A stretch of 64,000 nucleotides of DNA from Clostridiales bacterium (GCA_004556155.1 SFIM01000001.1:101993-165992), one strand, 5' to 3'. Positions 8,319 through 16,691 are shown, counted from the first letter of the stretch. Notes: a model not told the origin generated them from the letters alone. Program-made: numbers and translations.

Positions 8319-9634
8319 GTTGACTCCTTTTCTATATCGCCAAGCAGCGATTGGTACAGCGCCGCGCCGCTGTTGGCGGACATGCGCACAGGGAAGGGCA
8401 GCATGCGGCGAAACTCATCCAGAGAAAGATCATCCAGAAACAGATCGCCCTCGGCGCGCAGGGTGACGCTGCACAAAAGCATTTCGTCCACGTCCGCGTC
8501 CTTGGTCTGGGCCACGATATCACGCCCGGTCAACAGCCCGGTGACGGTGACGGTATCGCCGAAGAAATGGTTGGTAATGGCCTGCACTGTAACGTCCACG
8601 CCCGGCGGGCCGTACTGCGCAATCCAGCGGCGCATATACGGGGCGATGCTGCGGCCGCAGGGGATAAGGATGCGGCGATGCTGCGCCTGAACGCCCGCGG
8701 GCGCCGCGTCGTGCGCGGCGATGAATGCAGTGAGAAACTGCCGCATCAGACCCACGCCGTTTTCAATCTGCGGGAAGCCCTCGTAGTAATCCTCATCCGG
8801 GATATCGCGCCCGGCGATGCACAGCATTTCGTCCGAGGGGAAAACGAACTTGCTGCCGCACAAATCCATAAACCGATCCTGCCATTTTTTGCAGATGGCC
8901 AGCACTTCCTCGGCCTCTTCCTTGGTGTAGGGGCGCAGAGGATAAAGATGCTCGCGGAACTTGGTCAGCCCCACGGGCACCAGCGCGGCGCTCTGCGCGG
9001 CGGGATGCAGGGTAAACAGCGTTTGCAGGGTATCCTCCAGCACCGCGCCGTCGTTAATGCCGGGACACAGCACGATCTGGCAGTGGAACTTGATGCCGTG
9101 CTCTTTAAACTGCCGCAGCCTGGGCAGCAGCTTTGCCGCGTCGGGGTTCTTCATCATTTTGACGCGCACGGCCGGATCAGTGGCGTGAACGGAGATGAAC
9201 AGCGGGCTGGCCCTGCGGCGCAGGATGCGGTCAAACTCCTGGTCGTCCACGTTGGTCAGCGTGATAAAGTTGCCCATCATCAGCGACATGCGCCAGTCGT
9301 CATCCTTGACATACAGCGTCTTGCGGCAGGCGGGCGGCATCTGATCGATGAAGCAGAACATGCACTTGTTTTTGCATACGCGCGGGGTGCACGCCATGCT
9401 TTCGCCAAAGTCCAGCCCCAGGGGAATGCCGGCAGGCTTGACCAGCTCCAGCTGCCAGTCGCGGCCGTCCGCCTTGCGAACGTGCAGAATCAGATGGCGT
9501 CTGGCCGACAGCGCCTCATAATCGATCTGGTCGATGATCTCCTCGCCGTTGATGGCCAGCAGGGTATCGCCCTCGCGCAGGCCGTGGCGCAGCGCCGGGC
9601 TGCCGGGCTCCACATGCGTAATCAGATGCTCCAA
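8315..9634 (-). CDS. DUF512/PDZ radical-SAM-like Fe-S protein
   Basis: A 439-residue protein with an N-terminal PDZ-like segment (VEPGSPALRHGLREGD), then a C-x3-C-x2-C cluster (Cys87, Cys91, Cys94) in a radical-SAM-like context, then a DUF512-type C-terminal half containing PCGRSIAPYM. The family often sits beside der and plsY in Firmicutes, as here, but its reaction is not established to my knowledge. The cysteine spacing suggests a SAM-bound 4Fe-4S cluster. Start is TTG at 9634, 8 nt after GGAGGAG. It leads the operon: it overlaps der by 4 bp and has a strong promoter at 9660-9688. Confidence 0.8.
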   Translation of the reverse strand: MEHLITHVEPGSPALRHGLREGDTLLAINGEEIIDQIDYEALSARRHLILHVRKADGRDWQLELVKPAGIPLGLDFGESMACTPRVCKNKCMFCFIDQMPPACRKTLYVKDDDWRMSLMMGNFITLTNVDDQEFDRILRRRASPLFISVHATDPAVRVKMMKNPDAAKLLPRLRQFKEHGIKFHCQIVLCPGINDGAVLEDTLQTLFTLHPAAQSAALVPVGLTKFREHLYPLRPYTKEEAEEVLAICKKWQDRFMDLCGSKFVFPSDEMLCIAGRDIPDEDYYEGFPQIENGVGLMRQFLTAFIAAHDAAPAGVQAQHRRILIPCGRSIAPYMRRWIAQYGPPGVDVTVQAITNHFFGDTVTVTGLLTGRDIVAQTKDADVDEMLLCSVTLRAEGDLFLDDLSLDEFRRMLPFPVRMSANSGAALYQSLLGDIEKEST

Positions 9635-9659
9635 GGTACATGCTCCTCCATTCTTATAT

Positions 9660-9688
9660 ATTATCGTCTAATTCGGCGCGATTGTCAA
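9660..9688 (-). promoter_or_regulatory. promoter of the DUF512-der-plsY operon
   Basis: On the minus strand, TTGACA (9683-9688), a 17-nt spacer and GATAAT (9660-9665). It is followed by a GGAGGAG site and the TTG start. Confidence 0.75.
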
Positions 9689-9744
9689 GAAAGAGCCACC
9701 TTATTGCTGACGCTTTTGTTTTTTGCTTTTTGCCTTTTCTTCTC

Positions 9745-9775
9745 TTGTTTCTCAAGCGGCTTGAGCCGCTATAAT
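9745..9775 (+). promoter_or_regulatory. MerR-type promoter/operator of the flavoprotein reductase
   Basis: TTGTTT (9745-9750) and TATAAT (9770-9775) are separated by 19 nt instead of 17. The spacer contains the perfect dyad CTCAAGC-G-GCTTGAG (9751-9765), overlapped by a second dyad AGCGGC-TTGA-GCCGCT (9755-9770). Overlong spacers carrying a dyad are the hallmark of MerR-family activated promoters, and a merR gene lies at the other end of the regulated gene. The -35 box is weak, as expected for an activated promoter. Confidence 0.6.
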
Positions 9776-9820
9776 ACTTCACGCGGTTTAACCGCAAATT
9801 TTTTAACGGAGGAAACTCAC

Positions 9821-12115
9821 ATGAAACGGGTTCTGTCCATCTTGCTTTGTCTGATGCTCTGCATACCAGCCGCGGCCGCGTTTGCAGAGGAAAGCTCCGC
9901 CGTCGCGCAGGGGTTCGGCGGAGAAGTCCGCGTAACCGTCTCCATACAGAACGGCAAAATCATCAGCGTTACCGCCACGGGCGAAAACGAGACTCCTGGC
10001 GTCGGTTCACGCGCCATTGAACAGCTGCCGAAAATGATTCTCGCCGCGCAATCCGCCGATATCGACGCATTGTCCGGCTGCACCGTCAGCAGCAATGCGG
10101 TACTCAAGGCCGCGAAGGAGGCCATCGCAGCCGCCAGCGGCACAGAAACCGCCGCCGCGCAAGTCATCATGACGCCCGGAACATATACCGGCCGTGGCGC
10201 CGGCTACGGCATTATCGGCCAGCTGGCGCTGGATGTAACGGTCGACGAAACCTCGATTGTTTCCATCACCGTCAACGACCCCAACCGTGAAACGGCCAAC
10301 ATTTTCCAGGCGGCCGTCGATCTGCTGATTCCGCGCATTGTGGGAAACCAGTCCCTGTCTGTGGATGCGGTCTGCGGCGCAACCAGTTCGAGCAACGGCA
10401 TCAAGGCCGCCGTAGCCGACGCGTTAACCCAGGCTCTCTCAGCTGCCGGAACGGACGCTTCCGCGCTGGACAACTTCTATAAGCCCATCGAGAAAAATGC
10501 CGCCGCGCATGAAACGATCAACGTGGACGTCGTCGTGGTCGGCATGGGTGCCGCAGGCTGCGCAGCCGCAATGTCCGTCGCGGAAGAACAGGCCGCAAAC
10601 GGTACGGAGGTAAGCGTTCTGGCAATCGAGCAGGCCGGTCTCTACGGCGGCACTTCATCGCTGACCGGCTCACCCATGGGCGTAAACCCCACCGAATACA
10701 AGACTGAATATAACGGCGGCGAAGACTATGTCGACGCCGAAGCGTTCCGTCAGGATTGGTACGCCTACGCTGACGGAGACGCCAAGACCGAAATGATCGA
10801 CCTTTTCATCGACAACTCCGGCGACACCATCGACTGGCTTGTCTACGACCACGGCTTCTGGTTCTGCCAGCCGCGCAAGGAAAAGGAAACCGAATTCCGC
10901 GTCTGCATGGATTTCGTTTTCGATGGCAAGAAGGAAAAAGGCTACGAATACCCCCGCGCGTTCGGCAACCGTGTCGAAGCCGTCAGTTCCTACTTTGATC
11001 AGCTGGTCGCCGACTATACCGCGCTGGGCGGCCGGTACATGCTGGAAACCAAGGGTACGGGCTATCTCACCGATGAAACCGGCTCCAAAGTAACCGGCGT
11101 GCGTGCCATAGGCAGCGACGGCACGGAATATACAATCAACGCGGGCGCGGTTATCATCGCAACCGGCGGCTTCGCCGCCAATAAAAATATGATGGAGCGC
11201 TACGTTACCGAACCGACCGGCGTTGCCACGAGCTGGCCGATCTTCGGCTACACCATCAACGACGGTGCGATGATCGAGGCTGCGATCGACGATCTGAACG
11301 CGGGCGTATACAACATCGACATGGTTCCCGTCTCGCACTACAATTCCATCGCTTCCATCATGAAGGACTACCCCGTAACCATTATTTCCGATAAGCTGGA
11401 CAGCCGCTGGAACTATCCGCGCACCAAGTCCCTCAACGACGTGCCCATGAGCTTCGCCATTGAGCCGGACGGCCTGTGGATTTCCGCGCAGGGCAAGCGT
11501 ACGGTAAACGAAGCCGCGTTCCATGTTTCCTGGAAACTCGGTGCAAACTACTGGTCCCTCTGGGGGCAGGATACCATCGACACTTTCCGCGAGAACGGCT
11601 TCCCGACCGTCACCAGTACCCGCGCGTTCGGACAGGGCGGATTTGACGCGAACACACCAATTCCGGAAATGGATGAAATTCTGAGCAAGTGCATCGACAT
11701 GGGCACGCTGTATAAAGCCTCCAGCGTGGAAGAGCTCGCCGGAATGATCGGTGTGGACACTGAAACGCTCGTCGCCGTCATCGCGGACTACAACGCTGCA
11801 TGCGAATCCGGCGTGGATGCCATGGGCAAGGACGCGCAGTACCTCCACCCCATTACCGGCGAAAACCTTTACGCATTCAAGTGCATTAACTACACCTACG
11901 GTACCGACGGCGGCCTGGACGTCGATCTGGATCTGAACGTGCTCCGCACGGACGGCAGCAAGATCGAGGGGCTGTATGCAACCGGCTACGATTGCTCCGG
12001 CGTGCTGTACAACTCCAACAAGTCTTACGTCGATTACGGCGGTTCTGCATTGGGCTGGGCATTCACTTCCGGCCGTCTGGCCGGCGAAAACGCCGTCCGC
12101 TACATCGCCGAATAA
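9821..12115 (+). CDS. secreted flavoprotein reductase (fumarate/urocanate reductase-like) with two FMN-binding domains
   Basis: A 764-residue exported oxidoreductase. Residues 1-22 form a Sec signal peptide ending AAAFA without a lipobox. Two FMN-binding domains follow, with flavinylation-type motifs DALSGCT (Thr88) and DAVCGAT (Thr188), exactly 100 residues apart. From about residue 234 there is a FAD-binding fumarate-reductase-like module: VDVVVVGMGAAG, the GKRTVNEAA segment, GTDGGLDVDLD and the terminal GSALGWAFTSGRLAGE. This layout matches flavinylated extracellular reductases of Gram-positive bacteria, which use fumarate, urocanate or other enoates as electron acceptors. The first motif has Cys where Ala is usual. 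The start follows a GGAGG site by 9 nt. The electron acceptor cannot be read from sequence. Confidence 0.85.
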   Translation: MKRVLSILLCLMLCIPAAAAFAEESSAVAQGFGGEVRVTVSIQNGKIISVTATGENETPGVGSRAIEQLPKMILAAQSADIDALSGCTVSSNAVLKAAKEAIAAASGTETAAAQVIMTPGTYTGRGAGYGIIGQLALDVTVDETSIVSITVNDPNRETANIFQAAVDLLIPRIVGNQSLSVDAVCGATSSSNGIKAAVADALTQALSAAGTDASALDNFYKPIEKNAAAHETINVDVVVVGMGAAGCAAAMSVAEEQAANGTEVSVLAIEQAGLYGGTSSLTGSPMGVNPTEYKTEYNGGEDYVDAEAFRQDWYAYADGDAKTEMIDLFIDNSGDTIDWLVYDHGFWFCQPRKEKETEFRVCMDFVFDGKKEKGYEYPRAFGNRVEAVSSYFDQLVADYTALGGRYMLETKGTGYLTDETGSKVTGVRAIGSDGTEYTINAGAVIIATGGFAANKNMMERYVTEPTGVATSWPIFGYTINDGAMIEAAIDDLNAGVYNIDMVPVSHYNSIASIMKDYPVTIISDKLDSRWNYPRTKSLNDVPMSFAIEPDGLWISAQGKRTVNEAAFHVSWKLGANYWSLWGQDTIDTFRENGFPTVTSTRAFGQGGFDANTPIPEMDEILSKCIDMGTLYKASSVEELAGMIGVDTETLVAVIADYNAACESGVDAMGKDAQYLHPITGENLYAFKCINYTYGTDGGLDVDLDLNVLRTDGSKIEGLYATGYDCSGVLYNSNKSYVDYGGSALGWAFTSGRLAGENAVRYIAE

Positions 12116-12136
12116 TCGCTTTCCAAATGCAAAAAG

Positions 12137-12166
12137 GGGCCGCTGGCTTTAATCTGCCAGCGGCCC
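12137..12166 (-). terminator. terminator overlapping the 3' end of the merR gene
   Basis: An 11-bp perfect stem GGGCCGCTGGC with its complement. On the minus strand it ends in CCTTTTT, a good T-run. The merR stop codon (12149-12151) lies in the loop, so the last codons of merR form one arm. It may also slow transcription from the reductase gene. Confidence 0.75.
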
Positions 12167-12976
12167 TGATTCTTTCAGCGGAAGAATCAACCTGAAATAT
12201 GTGTTCTTTGTTCCTTTTTCGTGATAGCCAAACAGCGTCAACGCGAAACCCCAGCCTGCAAGCGACAGCCTTTTCTCCCGCACAAATTCCGCAATTTCCT
12301 CCGCACGCCCGCCGAAGGGATATTGAATGGATTCCCTGCGCACAATGCAGCTCACGCAACGCATGGGGCGCATTGTTTTTACCGGCGGCACCACGTCGAT
12401 TCCAAGCGGCTCCACATATTGCAACGGCACATGGAACGCGTTGAAGTATTCGCTCTGCGGTTCGTCGGACAGCGCAAGATTTGAATAGACCGCCATATGG
12501 CGCACATGGAACAGATTCTCCGTCCATTGGCGCAGCCAGTTTTCGTTTACATCGGTATGAAGGATATCATTTCCGTGATAAGGCAGATAGAAGCCGCCAT
12601 GATAGTGCATCAGCTCCGCCTGCATTCTGCCGCTGCGCACGCGCATGACTTCCTCCGCCGCGCGGCGGCGCTCCGCAAGCCGGATTTCAACGCGCCGCAG
12701 CTCGCACTCGTCTGCGGCTATTTTTTGCCGCATCAATTCGTCGTATTCCTCAAGAGACATATCGGAATACACCTGTTCAAGTTCCGAAACAGAAAACCCC
12801 TGATTGCGCATGGTGCGGATGCCCACCAGTTTGCGAACGTTGTCAATATCGTAATACTGCACGGACGAATCCGGTGGCGTCGTAGAACGAATCAACCCCG
12901 TCTTTTCATAGTTGCGAATCGTTTCGCAGGAAACGCCGAAGAGTTTCGATACTTTTCCAATTTTATAATACTTCAT
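12149..12976 (-). CDS. MerR family transcriptional regulator with C-terminal effector domain
   Basis: A 275-residue regulator. The N-terminal winged helix reads YYKIGKVSKLFGVSCETIRNYE, followed by the DIDNVRKL wing and a coiled dimerisation helix (about residues 75-115). The C-terminal part (about 120-275) resembles GyrI-like ligand-binding domains, with CVSCIVRRES and a final FRLILPLK strand. It carries no obvious metal-binding cysteine set, so an organic effector is more likely. It converges on the reductase gene, whose promoter has a MerR-style 19-bp spacer, which makes that reductase the likely target. Its own promoter (13045-13073) has normal spacing. Confidence 0.85.
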   Translation of the reverse strand: MKYYKIGKVSKLFGVSCETIRNYEKTGLIRSTTPPDSSVQYYDIDNVRKLVGIRTMRNQGFSVSELEQVYSDMSLEEYDELMRQKIAADECELRRVEIRLAERRRAAEEVMRVRSGRMQAELMHYHGGFYLPYHGNDILHTDVNENWLRQWTENLFHVRHMAVYSNLALSDEPQSEYFNAFHVPLQYVEPLGIDVVPPVKTMRPMRCVSCIVRRESIQYPFGGRAEEIAEFVREKRLSLAGWGFALTLFGYHEKGTKNTYFRLILPLKESGPLAD

Positions 12977-13044
12977 TTTTCTTAGTTTTCATCCTATCGC
13001 TTAATTTCTCATTTTCTAAACGTAGACACAAAAAAACAATAAAA

Positions 13045-13073
13045 AGTATAGCACATGGTTTGAGGCAATTCAA
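13045..13073 (-). promoter_or_regulatory. promoter of the merR gene
   Basis: On the minus strand, TTGAAT (13068-13073), a 17-nt spacer and TATACT (13045-13050). The AT-rich leader to the start codon is about 60 nt. Confidence 0.6.
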
Positions 13074-13133
13074 GGGGAGTTAATCAGAATTTCTGTATCC
13101 GCTGTATCCACCGCATTGTTGACGCTTTTCAAT

Positions 13134-13161
13134 CGACAAAACCCGCTGCGCATGCTATAAT
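13134..13161 (+). promoter_or_regulatory. promoter of the nucleotidyltransferase gene
   Basis: TCGACA (13134-13139), a 16-nt spacer and TATAAT (13156-13161), followed by a TTGGAGGA site and ATG at 13192. A TTGACG at 13120-13125 is too far from the -10 box to be its partner. Confidence 0.55.
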
Positions 13162-13191
13162 GAGCGCGAAATCAGGCGATTTGGAGGAAAA

Positions 13192-13806
13192 ATGGACGCG
13201 ATTCTGGATTATCTTACGAATACCTATCATCCGCTGGCGATGATCGGCTACGGCTCCTATGCAAACGGTACGCAGAACGCGCAGAGCGATTTTGACGTGC
13301 TTTTGATTTGCAGGTCGTGCCCCTGCCGCCATGACGGCAGGGTGATTGACGGCGTTCGGCTGGACGCTGTGCTGCGCACGCCCCAGGAAGTGTTGGATGA
13401 AAACGCGCCGCAGGATTTGATTACTGTCCACGATGGCGTGATCCTTTTAGAGAATGAAAACCATATCGCGCAGGGTTTGATCGATCGGGTGCGCGTCTAT
13501 GCCGCTGCCCACGCTGTGCGCGATGCGGACGAAAAGCGGCATCTGCGGCAATGGAGCCTGAAGATGCTGGAGCGCGCGGCGCGGGGGGACGCCGAGGGTC
13601 TGTACCGCGCGCATTGGCTGCTGACGGACAGCCTGGAGATCTATTGCGTGATGCGCGACCGGTATTATTTCGGGCCGAAAAAGACCATCCGCGCAATAGA
13701 AGCACAGGATCCCGCAGGCTACGCGCTGCTTGAAGGGGCGCTGCGTGACCTATCCTGCCTGCAAAAATGGACGGAATACGCATTGCAAACAACCGCCCAT
13801 GTGTGA
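13192..13806 (+). CDS. nucleotidyltransferase domain protein
   Basis: A 204-residue protein of the polymerase-beta-like nucleotidyltransferase superfamily. The signature GSYANG-x5-SDFD (Gly21-Asp35) supplies two metal-binding aspartates, and Asp58 in GVRLDAVLR fits the third. The C-terminal half is helical (about residues 100-200) and could be a substrate-binding or HEPN-like bundle. Family members adenylylate small molecules such as aminoglycosides, tRNAs or toxin targets; nothing here fixes the substrate. It stands alone, with its own promoter, and its stop codon overlaps the promoter of the next gene. No HEPN or antitoxin partner gene is adjacent. Confidence 0.75.
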   Translation: MDAILDYLTNTYHPLAMIGYGSYANGTQNAQSDFDVLLICRSCPCRHDGRVIDGVRLDAVLRTPQEVLDENAPQDLITVHDGVILLENENHIAQGLIDRVRVYAAAHAVRDADEKRHLRQWSLKMLERAARGDAEGLYRAHWLLTDSLEIYCVMRDRYYFGPKKTIRAIEAQDPAGYALLEGALRDLSCLQKWTEYALQTTAHV

Positions 13807-13812
13807 TAAAAT
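13783..13812 (+). promoter_or_regulatory. promoter of the CofE-like gene
   Basis: TTGCAA (13783-13788), an 18-nt spacer and TAAAAT (13807-13812). The box overlaps the end of the preceding gene, and an AGGAGG site precedes the next ATG. Confidence 0.5.
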
Positions 13813-13865
13813 AATACGTAATTTCATCTGCGCGCCAGCCGCGCGCAATCAGGAGGCAATATTTC

Positions 13866-15050
13866 ATGCGTACAACGGGCGTAACGGCAAGAGGCATTGT
13901 AACCCCGATTTTCCAGCAGGGCGACGATCTGGTCACGGCGGTCACGCAGAGCGTGTGCCGCGCGGCAGAAAACGAGAGATTTCCCCTGCATGACCGCGAC
14001 ATCGTGGCGGTGACGGAGGCCGTTGTCGGCCGCACCCAGGGCAACTATGCCACCTGCGAGCAGATCGCCAAGGATATCTGCAATAAGCTGGGTGAAGGCC
14101 CCATCGGCATTCTGTTTCCCATCCTCAGCCGCAATCGCTTCGGCATTCTGCTGCGGGCGATGACCATGGCTTCGCCCGAGGGCGTAGTGGTGCAGCTGAG
14201 CTATCCTTCCGACGAGGTGGGCAATGCCCTGCTGTCCTGGGATACGCTGGATGAAAAGGGCGTGGATCCTTACCGTGAGAGCTTTGATTACGAGGGCTTC
14301 CGCAAGGTGTTTGGCAACAACACCGTCCATCCCTTTACCGGCATGGACTACATTGAGTATTACCGTACCTTCGCGCCCAACACCCGCGTGATTTTTTCCA
14401 ACGATCCCTCCTATATTCTGCAGTATACCAACAAGGTCATTGCCTGCGATATCCACACTCGCGCGCGCACCAAGCGCATTCTGCGCGCCAAGGGCGCAAG
14501 CGTGCTGGGCATGGACGATATCATGACCGCCTCCGTGGATGGCAGCGGCTATAACGCGCAGTATGGCATCTTGGGCAGCAACAAGGCCACCGAGGACAAG
14601 GTGAAGCTGTTCCCGCATGACTGCGATGAATTTGTGCACAAGCTGCAGGATGCTCTGCTGGCCGCCACCGGCAAGCACATGGAAGTGATGGTGTATGGCG
14701 ACGGCTGCTTCAAGGATCCCGTCGGCGGCATCTGGGAACTGGCCGATCCCGTGGTTTCGCCCGCCTATACCGAAGGCCTGGAGGGCACGCCTAACGAGCT
14801 GAAGATGAAATATTTTGCCGATAACGATCTGCGCGATCTGTCCGGCGCGGCGCTTGCGCAGGCCATGCGCGAGAAGATCCGTGCCAAGGATCACGACCTC
14901 AAGGGTCAGATGGCCTCCCAGGGCACCACGCCCCGCCGCTTTACCGACCTGCTGGGCAGTCTGTGCGACCTGACCAGCGGCAGCGGCGACCGCGGCACGC
15001 CCGTGGTGCTGGTGCAGGGGTACTTTACCAACTTTGCGAGTGAGGATTAA
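13866..15050 (+). CDS. coenzyme F420-0:L-glutamate ligase-like protein
   Basis: A 394-residue protein resembling CofE-type gamma-glutamyl ligases. It opens with TTGVTARGIVTPIFQQGDD and has the HDRDIVAVTEAVVGRTQG segment typical of the N-terminal half. A longer central region contains acidic motifs (MDDIMTASVDGSG, YGDGCFKDPVGG) that could bind metal. CofE adds glutamates to F420, but most Clostridia do not make F420 and no other F420 gene is in the window. The real substrate is therefore probably another carboxylate acceptor. Longer (about 390-residue) versions like this are common in Firmicutes. The start follows CAGGAGG by 10 nt. Confidence 0.7.
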   Translation: MRTTGVTARGIVTPIFQQGDDLVTAVTQSVCRAAENERFPLHDRDIVAVTEAVVGRTQGNYATCEQIAKDICNKLGEGPIGILFPILSRNRFGILLRAMTMASPEGVVVQLSYPSDEVGNALLSWDTLDEKGVDPYRESFDYEGFRKVFGNNTVHPFTGMDYIEYYRTFAPNTRVIFSNDPSYILQYTNKVIACDIHTRARTKRILRAKGASVLGMDDIMTASVDGSGYNAQYGILGSNKATEDKVKLFPHDCDEFVHKLQDALLAATGKHMEVMVYGDGCFKDPVGGIWELADPVVSPAYTEGLEGTPNELKMKYFADNDLRDLSGAALAQAMREKIRAKDHDLKGQMASQGTTPRRFTDLLGSLCDLTSGSGDRGTPVVLVQGYFTNFASED

Positions 15051-15079
15051 TCCTGCTCAACCGGCTTACCGTGGATCAA

Positions 15080-15105
15080 CGCCTTCCCCCATCTGGAGGA
15101 AGGCG
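15080..15105 (+). terminator. hairpin after the CofE-like gene
   Basis: An 8-bp stem CGCCTTCC/GGAAGGCG with a 10-nt loop lies 30 nt after the stop codon. The following T-run is poor, so termination is uncertain. Confidence 0.4.
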
Positions 15106-15200
15106 CTATTAATGTCGGCGCTTTTTGATGTTTGACAATGTATGCAGCCTTTACGTCATAAGCCAAGTTCCTTCATTATTGCAATTTTTCCTGTTTTTTC

Positions 15201-15226
15201 TGTAACGAACGCGCTTTTCGCGCGTC
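15201..15226 (+). promoter_or_regulatory. ECF-type promoter of the sigma/anti-sigma operon
   Basis: TGTAAC (15201-15206), a 16-nt spacer and CGTC (15223-15226). This resembles the TGAAAC-N16-CGTM pattern of Gram-positive ECF sigma factors and sits about 27 nt before the sigma gene, as expected for autoregulation. A GCGC-TTTT-GCGC dyad lies in the spacer. Confidence 0.5.
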
Positions 15227-15252
15227 CAACTGATGAGAAAGGAGGGCAGACC

Positions 15253-15738
15253 ATGGATTTTGAGCAGCTCTACACCACGTATTTCCGGAAGGTCTATGGC
15301 TTTGCCCTCTCCCTTTCCCGCAACGCGCACATGGCCGAGGAAATCACCCAGGAAACCTTCTACCGCGTGCTCCGCAATCCGGACGCATTCGAGGGTCGCT
15401 CCAGCGTGGATACCTACCTGTGCTCCATCGCGCACCATCAGTATGTTTCCATGCTGCGCAGGCAAAAGCACATCGATTTCCGCACCGATACGGCGCAGCT
15501 GTCCGCCCCTGGCGGCATGGAGGAAGCGCTGGCGGACCGCGATACCGCGCGGCAGCTGTATCTGCTGCTTCACAGGCTGGAAGAGCCGTATAAGGAGGTT
15601 TTTACCCTGCGCACGCTGGGTGAGCTTCCCTTTGCGCAGATCGGCGCGCTGTTTCAGAAGGGTGACGGCTGGGCCAGGGTGATCTACTACCGCGCCAAGC
15701 AGAAAATTCAGGAAATGCTCCAGGAGGAAGCAACATGA
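15253..15738 (+). CDS. ECF sigma-70 family RNA polymerase sigma factor
   Basis: A 161-residue alternative sigma factor. Region 2 (FEQLYTTYFRKVYGFAL through AEEITQETFYRV) binds core polymerase and the -10 box. Region 4 (LHRLEEPYKEVFTLRTLGELPFAQIGALF) is the -35-binding helix-turn-helix. The start at 15253 sits after GGAGGG and matches the family N-terminus; the open frame upstream to 15142 crosses the likely promoter. The downstream anti-sigma gene overlaps it by 4 bp. A promoter with ECF spacing lies immediately upstream, suggesting it drives its own operon. Confidence 0.92.
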   Translation: MDFEQLYTTYFRKVYGFALSLSRNAHMAEEITQETFYRVLRNPDAFEGRSSVDTYLCSIAHHQYVSMLRRQKHIDFRTDTAQLSAPGGMEEALADRDTARQLYLLLHRLEEPYKEVFTLRTLGELPFAQIGALFQKGDGWARVIYYRAKQKIQEMLQEEAT

Positions 15739-16691
15739 GCGAACAAAATAAAATTCCCTGCGCTGTTGCGCAGGATCTGATGCCGCTGGTCATCGACGGC
15801 GCGGCCAGTGAGCAAAGCCGTCAGGCTGTCGCACAGCATGTGGCTGCCTGCTCCGCTTGCAGCCAGATATACCGCGAAATGCAAAGCGCCGCGCCCGCGC
15901 CCGTCGCGCAGGGCAAGGTGGAGCAGGGCTTCCGCCAGGCTGTCAAGCGCCAGCGCAAGCGTTTTCGTGCCTGGAAAATCGCCGCGCTGTGCCTGGGGCT
16001 GGTGGTGGCCATCTGCCTGGGCACGGTCGTCGCCAAGCCCGAGCTTTTGCTGGGCTTTGTGCAGGATGTGCCCCTCTCCTGGGCGCAGGATTTGCAGCTG
16101 GTGCGCACAACACAGGGCGCGCTGCTGCTGCAGTTTACCCCCGCGCCGCAGTACAAGCAGCACTATGGCTGGAGATCCTTAACCAGTGATCAGGGCGAGG
16201 CAGCCTTCACCTGGAGGTACCCCTGGATCGAGCGTGTGCTGGGCAGAACGCTGCAGGGCGATGTGACTGCTGTGCCCAGCCGTATTCTAAAAACCGCCGA
16301 CGGCCGCTGGGCGGATATGGGCACGCTGTGCACCTATCGCTATCAGAATGGCAAATTCTACGAAATGATTCTCAAGCCCATGACCGCCGCCGATTTCAAA
16401 GCGCTGGAGGAAAAGGGCGTTGTCCCCCAGAATGCCACCGCAATGTGGCGGCAGTGCGAATGTTCGGGGGAGTTCAGCACGATTTCCATGCAGGCAGGCC
16501 GCAAAAAGCTGTGCATATACAGCGCGGAAAACGGCGAAATCCCGTTGTGCGACGCCGAAACACAGGCAGCCTTTGACGCCTTTATTGCCGATAATCCCGG
16601 CTATTACTATTGGGACGGCGATTTGCAGCAGGCATGGCAGAATGGCAGCCTCTATGTTCCCATGGAAGGCGAAACAGAAGGCAAGGAATAA
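15735..16691 (+). CDS. membrane-anchored zinc-finger anti-sigma factor
   Basis: A 318-residue protein that should hold the preceding sigma factor inactive. The cytoplasmic N-terminus carries an HVAACSAC zinc-binding anti-sigma motif (His35, Cys39, Cys42, with Cys9 as a possible fourth ligand). A single membrane helix spans about residues 81-100. The remaining 215 residues face outward and show no domain I recognise; this part probably senses the signal. Translation is coupled to the sigma gene through ATGA. No site-1 protease gene is adjacent, though a site-2 protease homologue lies at 37.7 kb. Confidence 0.85.
   Translation: MSEQNKIPCAVAQDLMPLVIDGAASEQSRQAVAQHVAACSACSQIYREMQSAAPAPVAQGKVEQGFRQAVKRQRKRFRAWKIAALCLGLVVAICLGTVVAKPELLLGFVQDVPLSWAQDLQLVRTTQGALLLQFTPAPQYKQHYGWRSLTSDQGEAAFTWRYPWIERVLGRTLQGDVTAVPSRILKTADGRWADMGTLCTYRYQNGKFYEMILKPMTAADFKALEEKGVVPQNATAMWRQCECSGEFSTISMQAGRKKLCIYSAENGEIPLCDAETQAAFDAFIADNPGYYYWDGDLQQAWQNGSLYVPMEGETEGKE

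Noticed and set aside
8351..12115. A 1254-codon open frame on the plus strand covering the DUF512 gene and the reductase
   Set aside because: The part before 9821 is the antisense shadow of the DUF512 radical-SAM-like gene. GC-rich coding DNA leaves long open frames on the opposite strand. The reductase begins at the signal peptide at 9821.
13120..13125. TTGACG as the -35 box of the nucleotidyltransferase gene
   Set aside because: It is 30 nt from the TATAAT box. The TCGACA at 13134 has proper spacing.
13192..13806. Nucleotidyltransferase as half of a MNT/HEPN toxin-antitoxin pair
   Set aside because: No HEPN-domain partner gene is adjacent; the downstream gene has its own promoter and belongs to another family. 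The C-terminal helices might be HEPN-like, but this is not enough.
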